The notes under the pieces: model-generated
Told to the model about the DNA's origin: nothing
What the model saw: only the letters and a program-made list of their open reading frames with translations
The model's database searches: none
Position numbers and translations under genes: made by a program
Source: Ancylobacter sp. IITR112
GTDB taxonomy: Bacteria > Pseudomonadota > Alphaproteobacteria > Rhizobiales > Xanthobacteraceae
Reading direction: 5' to 3'
Length of the DNA: 64,000 nucleotides
NCBI RefSeq assembly: GCF_041415945.1
Contig: NZ_JBGCUS010000001.1
Coordinates: 2,542,001 to 2,606,000, forward strand
Shown here: one piece after another, positions 61,778 through 64,000 of the stretch
How the letters are laid out: each line of letters starts with the position of its first letter
Position numbering within the stretch: the stretch's first letter is position 1

Positions 61778-62553
61778 CCGACAACGCCCCCGCGCCCCTG
61801 ATCCAGTTCGCCGGCGTGACCAAGCGTTTCGGCGCGCTCACCGTGCTTGACGACTTCAATTTCGAGGTCGCACCGGGCGAGAAGGTCACGCTGATCGGCC
61901 CGTCCGGCTCGGGCAAATCGACCGTGCTGCGCATCCTCATGACGCTGGAGCCGTTTCAGGAGGGACGGCTGACGCTCGCCGGAATGGACTATCACCAGCC
62001 CGGCGGCAGCGGCCCGTTCAAGGCGTCGGAGCGGCATCTGCACCAGATTCGCAGCCATGTCGGCATGGTGTTCCAGAGCTTCAACCTGTTTCCGCATATG
62101 AGCGTGATGCGCAATGTGGCGGAAGCGCCGGTGCGTGTGCTCGGACTCTCGCGTGCCGAGGCGGAAGCGCGCGCTGTGGAATTGCTGGCGCTGGTCGGGC
62201 TCGCCGACAAGAAGGACCATTTCCCCTCCCAGCTTTCCGGCGGCCAGCAGCAGCGAGTTGCCATCGCCCGGGCTCTGGCCATGCGCCCGCGCGTGCTGCT
62301 GTTCGACGAGCCGACCTCGGCGCTCGACCCGCAGCTCGTCGGCGAGGTGCTGGCGGTAATCCGCGACCTCGCCCATGAGCACGACCTGACCATGCTGCTG
62401 GTGACGCATGAAATGCGCTTCGCCCGCGAGGTCTCTGACCGCGTCTGTTTCTTCGACAAGGGCCGCATCTGCGAGCAAGGCGCGCCGGAGGCGATCTTCA
62501 CCGCCCCCAGCCACCCCCGCACCTGCGAGTTCCTCGCCTCCGTGCTGGGCTAG
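61774..62553 (+). CDS. ehuA: EhuA, ectoine ABC transporter ATP-binding protein
   Basis: 259 residues. Walker [11 protein letters not shown]-loop [10 protein letters not shown], signature [15 protein letters not shown], Walker B LLFDEP and switch VTHEM are intact. It energises EhuCD. The order ehuBCDA differs from the ehuABCD order described for Sinorhizobium. Confidence 0.93.
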   Translation: MTDNAPAPLIQFAGVTKRFGALTVLDDFNFEVAPGEKVTLIGPSGSGKSTVLRILMTLEPFQEGRLTLAGMDYHQPGGSGPFKASERHLHQIRSHVGMVFQSFNLFPHMSVMRNVAEAPVRVLGLSRAEAEARAVELLALVGLADKKDHFPSQLSGGQQQRVAIARALAMRPRVLLFDEPTSALDPQLVGEVLAVIRDLAHEHDLTMLLVTHEMRFAREVSDRVCFFDKGRICEQGAPEAIFTAPSHPRTCEFLASVLG

Positions 62554-62598
62554 TCGCCCCGCCCGCCGACACTTGTTCGGCAGGCGGACGAACTTCCG

Positions 62599-62621
62599 GC
62601 GGGCCTTCGGTGGTGGCCCGC
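62599..62621 (+). terminator. Hairpin between ehuA and the aldehyde dehydrogenase gene
   Basis: GCGGGCC (62599-62605) and GGCCCGC (62615-62621) form a 7-bp stem with a 9-base loop, in the 130-base gap. No U tract; it may end or reduce readthrough from ehuA. Confidence 0.4.
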
Positions 62622-62683
62622 ATGTTCGGAAACCCTCTCGGGCTTTCGCATCCTAGGCTTCAGCCATCGAGAGAGGAGCCGCC

Positions 62684-64000
62684 ATGACCGCACCCGCCCA
62701 CAGCCCACGCTTTGCCCGGACCGCCGGCCACCCGGCGCTGTCGCGGCTGGGCGACCCACGCCTCCTGCGCAGCCTGTCCTATGTCGACGGCAAATGGACC
62801 GCCGGACCTGAGGGGCGAAGCTTTCCCGTCACCGATCCCGCCGACGGCACGATCGTCGCCGAGGTCGCCGCCCTCGGTTCCACGGAAACGGTGCGGGCCG
62901 TGGATGCCGCCCATCACGCATTTCGTGGCTGGAAGCAGTTTCTGCCGCAGGAGCGCGCCGCGACACTGCGGCGGTGGCACGCGCTGATGCAGGATGCGGC
63001 CGATGATCTCGCGCTGCTAATGACGCTCGAGCAGGGCAAGCCGCTGGCGGAATCGCGCGGCGAGATCGCCTATGCCGCCTCGTTCATCGCCTATTACGCC
63101 GAGGAAGCGCTGCGGGTGAATGTGGAGAGCGTCACCAGCCATTTGCCCGGCGCGCAGATGTCGCTCAGCCGCGAGCCGTTGGGGGTCGCCGCCTTGCTCA
63201 CACCGTGGAATTTCCCCTCCGCCATGCTCACCCGCAAGGCGGCGGCGGCTCTGGCGGCCGGCTGCACCGTCGTCGCGCACCCCTCCTCGCATACGCCGCT
63301 GTCGGCCCTCGCTCTGGCCGAGTTGGCCGAGCGCGCCGGCTTTCCCGCCGGCGTATTCAACGTCGTCACCGGCGAGCCGGCGCCGATTGCCGAAGCGCTG
63401 TGCACTGATCTGCGGGTGCGGGCGGTCAGCTTCACCGGATCGACGGAAGTTGGCCGCCTGGTCGCCCGCAATGCGGCAGGCAGCATGAAGCGCATGGTGA
63501 TGGAACTTGGCGGCCATGCGCCGCTCATCGTGTTCGATGATGCCGACCTCGATCGCGCTGTCGATATCGCCCTCGACGCCAAATTCGCCACCTCCGGTCA
63601 GGACTGCCTCGCCGCCAATCGGATTTATGTGCAGCGCGGGCTTTATGAGCGTTTCTGCGTCGCCTTTGCCGAACGTGTCGCGGCTCTCCGCGTGGGCCCC
63701 GGACTGAACCCGCGCAGTGAGATCGGCCCGCTCATGCATCGGGGGGCCATTGCCAAGGCGCAGGCGCAGATCGACGATGCGCTGGCCCACGGCGCCCGCC
63801 GCCTGACGCCGGAGCGGGCGATGCCCGGCCCGCTCTTCCTCGCCCCCACCGTGCTCGCCGACGTGCCGGAAGACGCACTCATCATGCGCGAGGAAACCTT
63901 CGCCCCCGTTGCCGCCCTCGCTGCTTTCGACAGCGAGGAGGAAGTGATCGCCCGTGCCAACGCCACTGAATATGGCCTGGTCGCCTATGTCGTCACCCGC
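62684..64000 (+). CDS. ssd: Succinate-semialdehyde-type aldehyde dehydrogenase (partial, runs off the right edge)
   Basis: 439 residues are present from the ATG at 62684 (GAGAGGAG site). NAD(P)-dependent aldehyde dehydrogenase fold with catalytic Cys308 (SGQDCLAANR) and general base Glu274 (MELGGHAP), plus TPWNFPSAMLTRKAAAALAAG and FTGSTEVGR. The sequence is of the GabD subgroup. In ectoine loci an Ssd/DoeC-type enzyme oxidises aspartate semialdehyde or a related aldehyde from diaminobutyrate transamination. The matching aminotransferase gene is not in the window and may lie to the right. Confidence 0.9.
   Translation, partial: MTAPAHSPRFARTAGHPALSRLGDPRLLRSLSYVDGKWTAGPEGRSFPVTDPADGTIVAEVAALGSTETVRAVDAAHHAFRGWKQFLPQERAATLRRWHALMQDAADDLALLMTLEQGKPLAESRGEIAYAASFIAYYAEEALRVNVESVTSHLPGAQMSLSREPLGVAALLTPWNFPSAMLTRKAAAALAAGCTVVAHPSSHTPLSALALAELAERAGFPAGVFNVVTGEPAPIAEALCTDLRVRAVSFTGSTEVGRLVARNAAGSMKRMVMELGGHAPLIVFDDADLDRAVDIALDAKFATSGQDCLAANRIYVQRGLYERFCVAFAERVAALRVGPGLNPRSEIGPLMHRGAIAKAQAQIDDALAHGARRLTPERAMPGPLFLAPTVLADVPEDALIMREETFAPVAALAAFDSEEEVIARANATEYGLVAYVVTR

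Noticed and set aside
1..64000. tRNA, rRNA, CRISPR array or insertion sequence
   Set aside because: Reading for T-loop-like GGTTCGA segments found only the TPP riboswitch block; there are no regularly spaced direct repeats and no transposase-like reading frame.

Overview
The window is GC-rich DNA (I judge about two thirds G+C) with almost no wasted space: no gap between genes exceeds 300 bases, and I see no tRNA, rRNA, CRISPR array or insertion sequence. The gene content points to an alphaproteobacterium of the Hyphomicrobiales. The signs are three exact GGAAC-N16-CGTT (EcfG, general stress) promoters, an intergenic palindrome of a type I know from Rhizobiales genomes, a DUF1236 protein, an ehu/eut/doe ectoine catabolic cluster and an NtaA-type monooxygenase cluster. 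A relative of Xanthobacteraceae (Ancylobacter/Starkeya type) would fit, but that is inference.

Layout. 1-1880 (minus): TPP riboswitch followed by thiO-thiS-thiG, with thiG cut by the window edge. 1947-17189: mostly household and accessory genes. These are an MHYT/PAS hybrid histidine kinase, a 26-residue membrane microprotein, a PAP2 phosphatase, a small hydrolase with a MAPEG protein, a NUDIX protein, a stress-promoter-driven DUF1236 protein, a Bcr/CflA-type exporter, TRAP permeases without a binding protein, an AI-2E family transporter coupled to an alpha/beta hydrolase, a DUF900-type lipoprotein hydrolase and GltS. 17405-18628: a nucleotidyltransferase-like gene.

18758-35271 (all minus, read from 35271 down): a tightly packed, unusual seven-gene cluster. 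It encodes a calpain-like cysteine protease, a 1577-residue beta-rich DUF6603-like protein, two large proteins without a known role (659 and 1224 residues, coupled by a GTGA overlap), an 862-residue exported protein, and two paralogous phage-tail-collar proteins, one carrying a mannose-lectin-type domain. No other phage structural genes are present. This is the strongest candidate in the window for an undescribed system, perhaps a surface or extracellular fibre/adhesin assembly with its own processing protease.

35541-42644: a LysR regulator, two LLM-class flavin monooxygenases and a complete polar-amino-acid-type ABC importer between them, probably for uptake and oxidative cleavage of an organic N- or S-compound. 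42862-45094: small stress and envelope proteins, including a YflT-like and a PepSY-like gene behind an EcfG promoter. 45218-47500: an FdhF/YdeP molybdopterin oxidoreductase. 47657-52905: an EcfG-promoter-preceded terminal oxidase locus (CtaG-like, CopD-like, CoxII, fused CoxI-III, small membrane protein), with an opposing DUF2231 gene.

53028-64000: the ectoine/5-hydroxyectoine catabolic locus. An AsnC/Lrp regulator diverges from enuR (MocR type). Then follow eutB-eutC-doeA-doeB, the ehuBCDA importer and a succinate-semialdehyde-type aldehyde dehydrogenase cut by the right edge. The ehu proteins import the solute, DoeA opens the ring, DoeB deacetylates, and the aldehyde dehydrogenase acts late in the route. 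EutB and EutC are thought to handle the hydroxylated form. A eutA gene is not present in the window.
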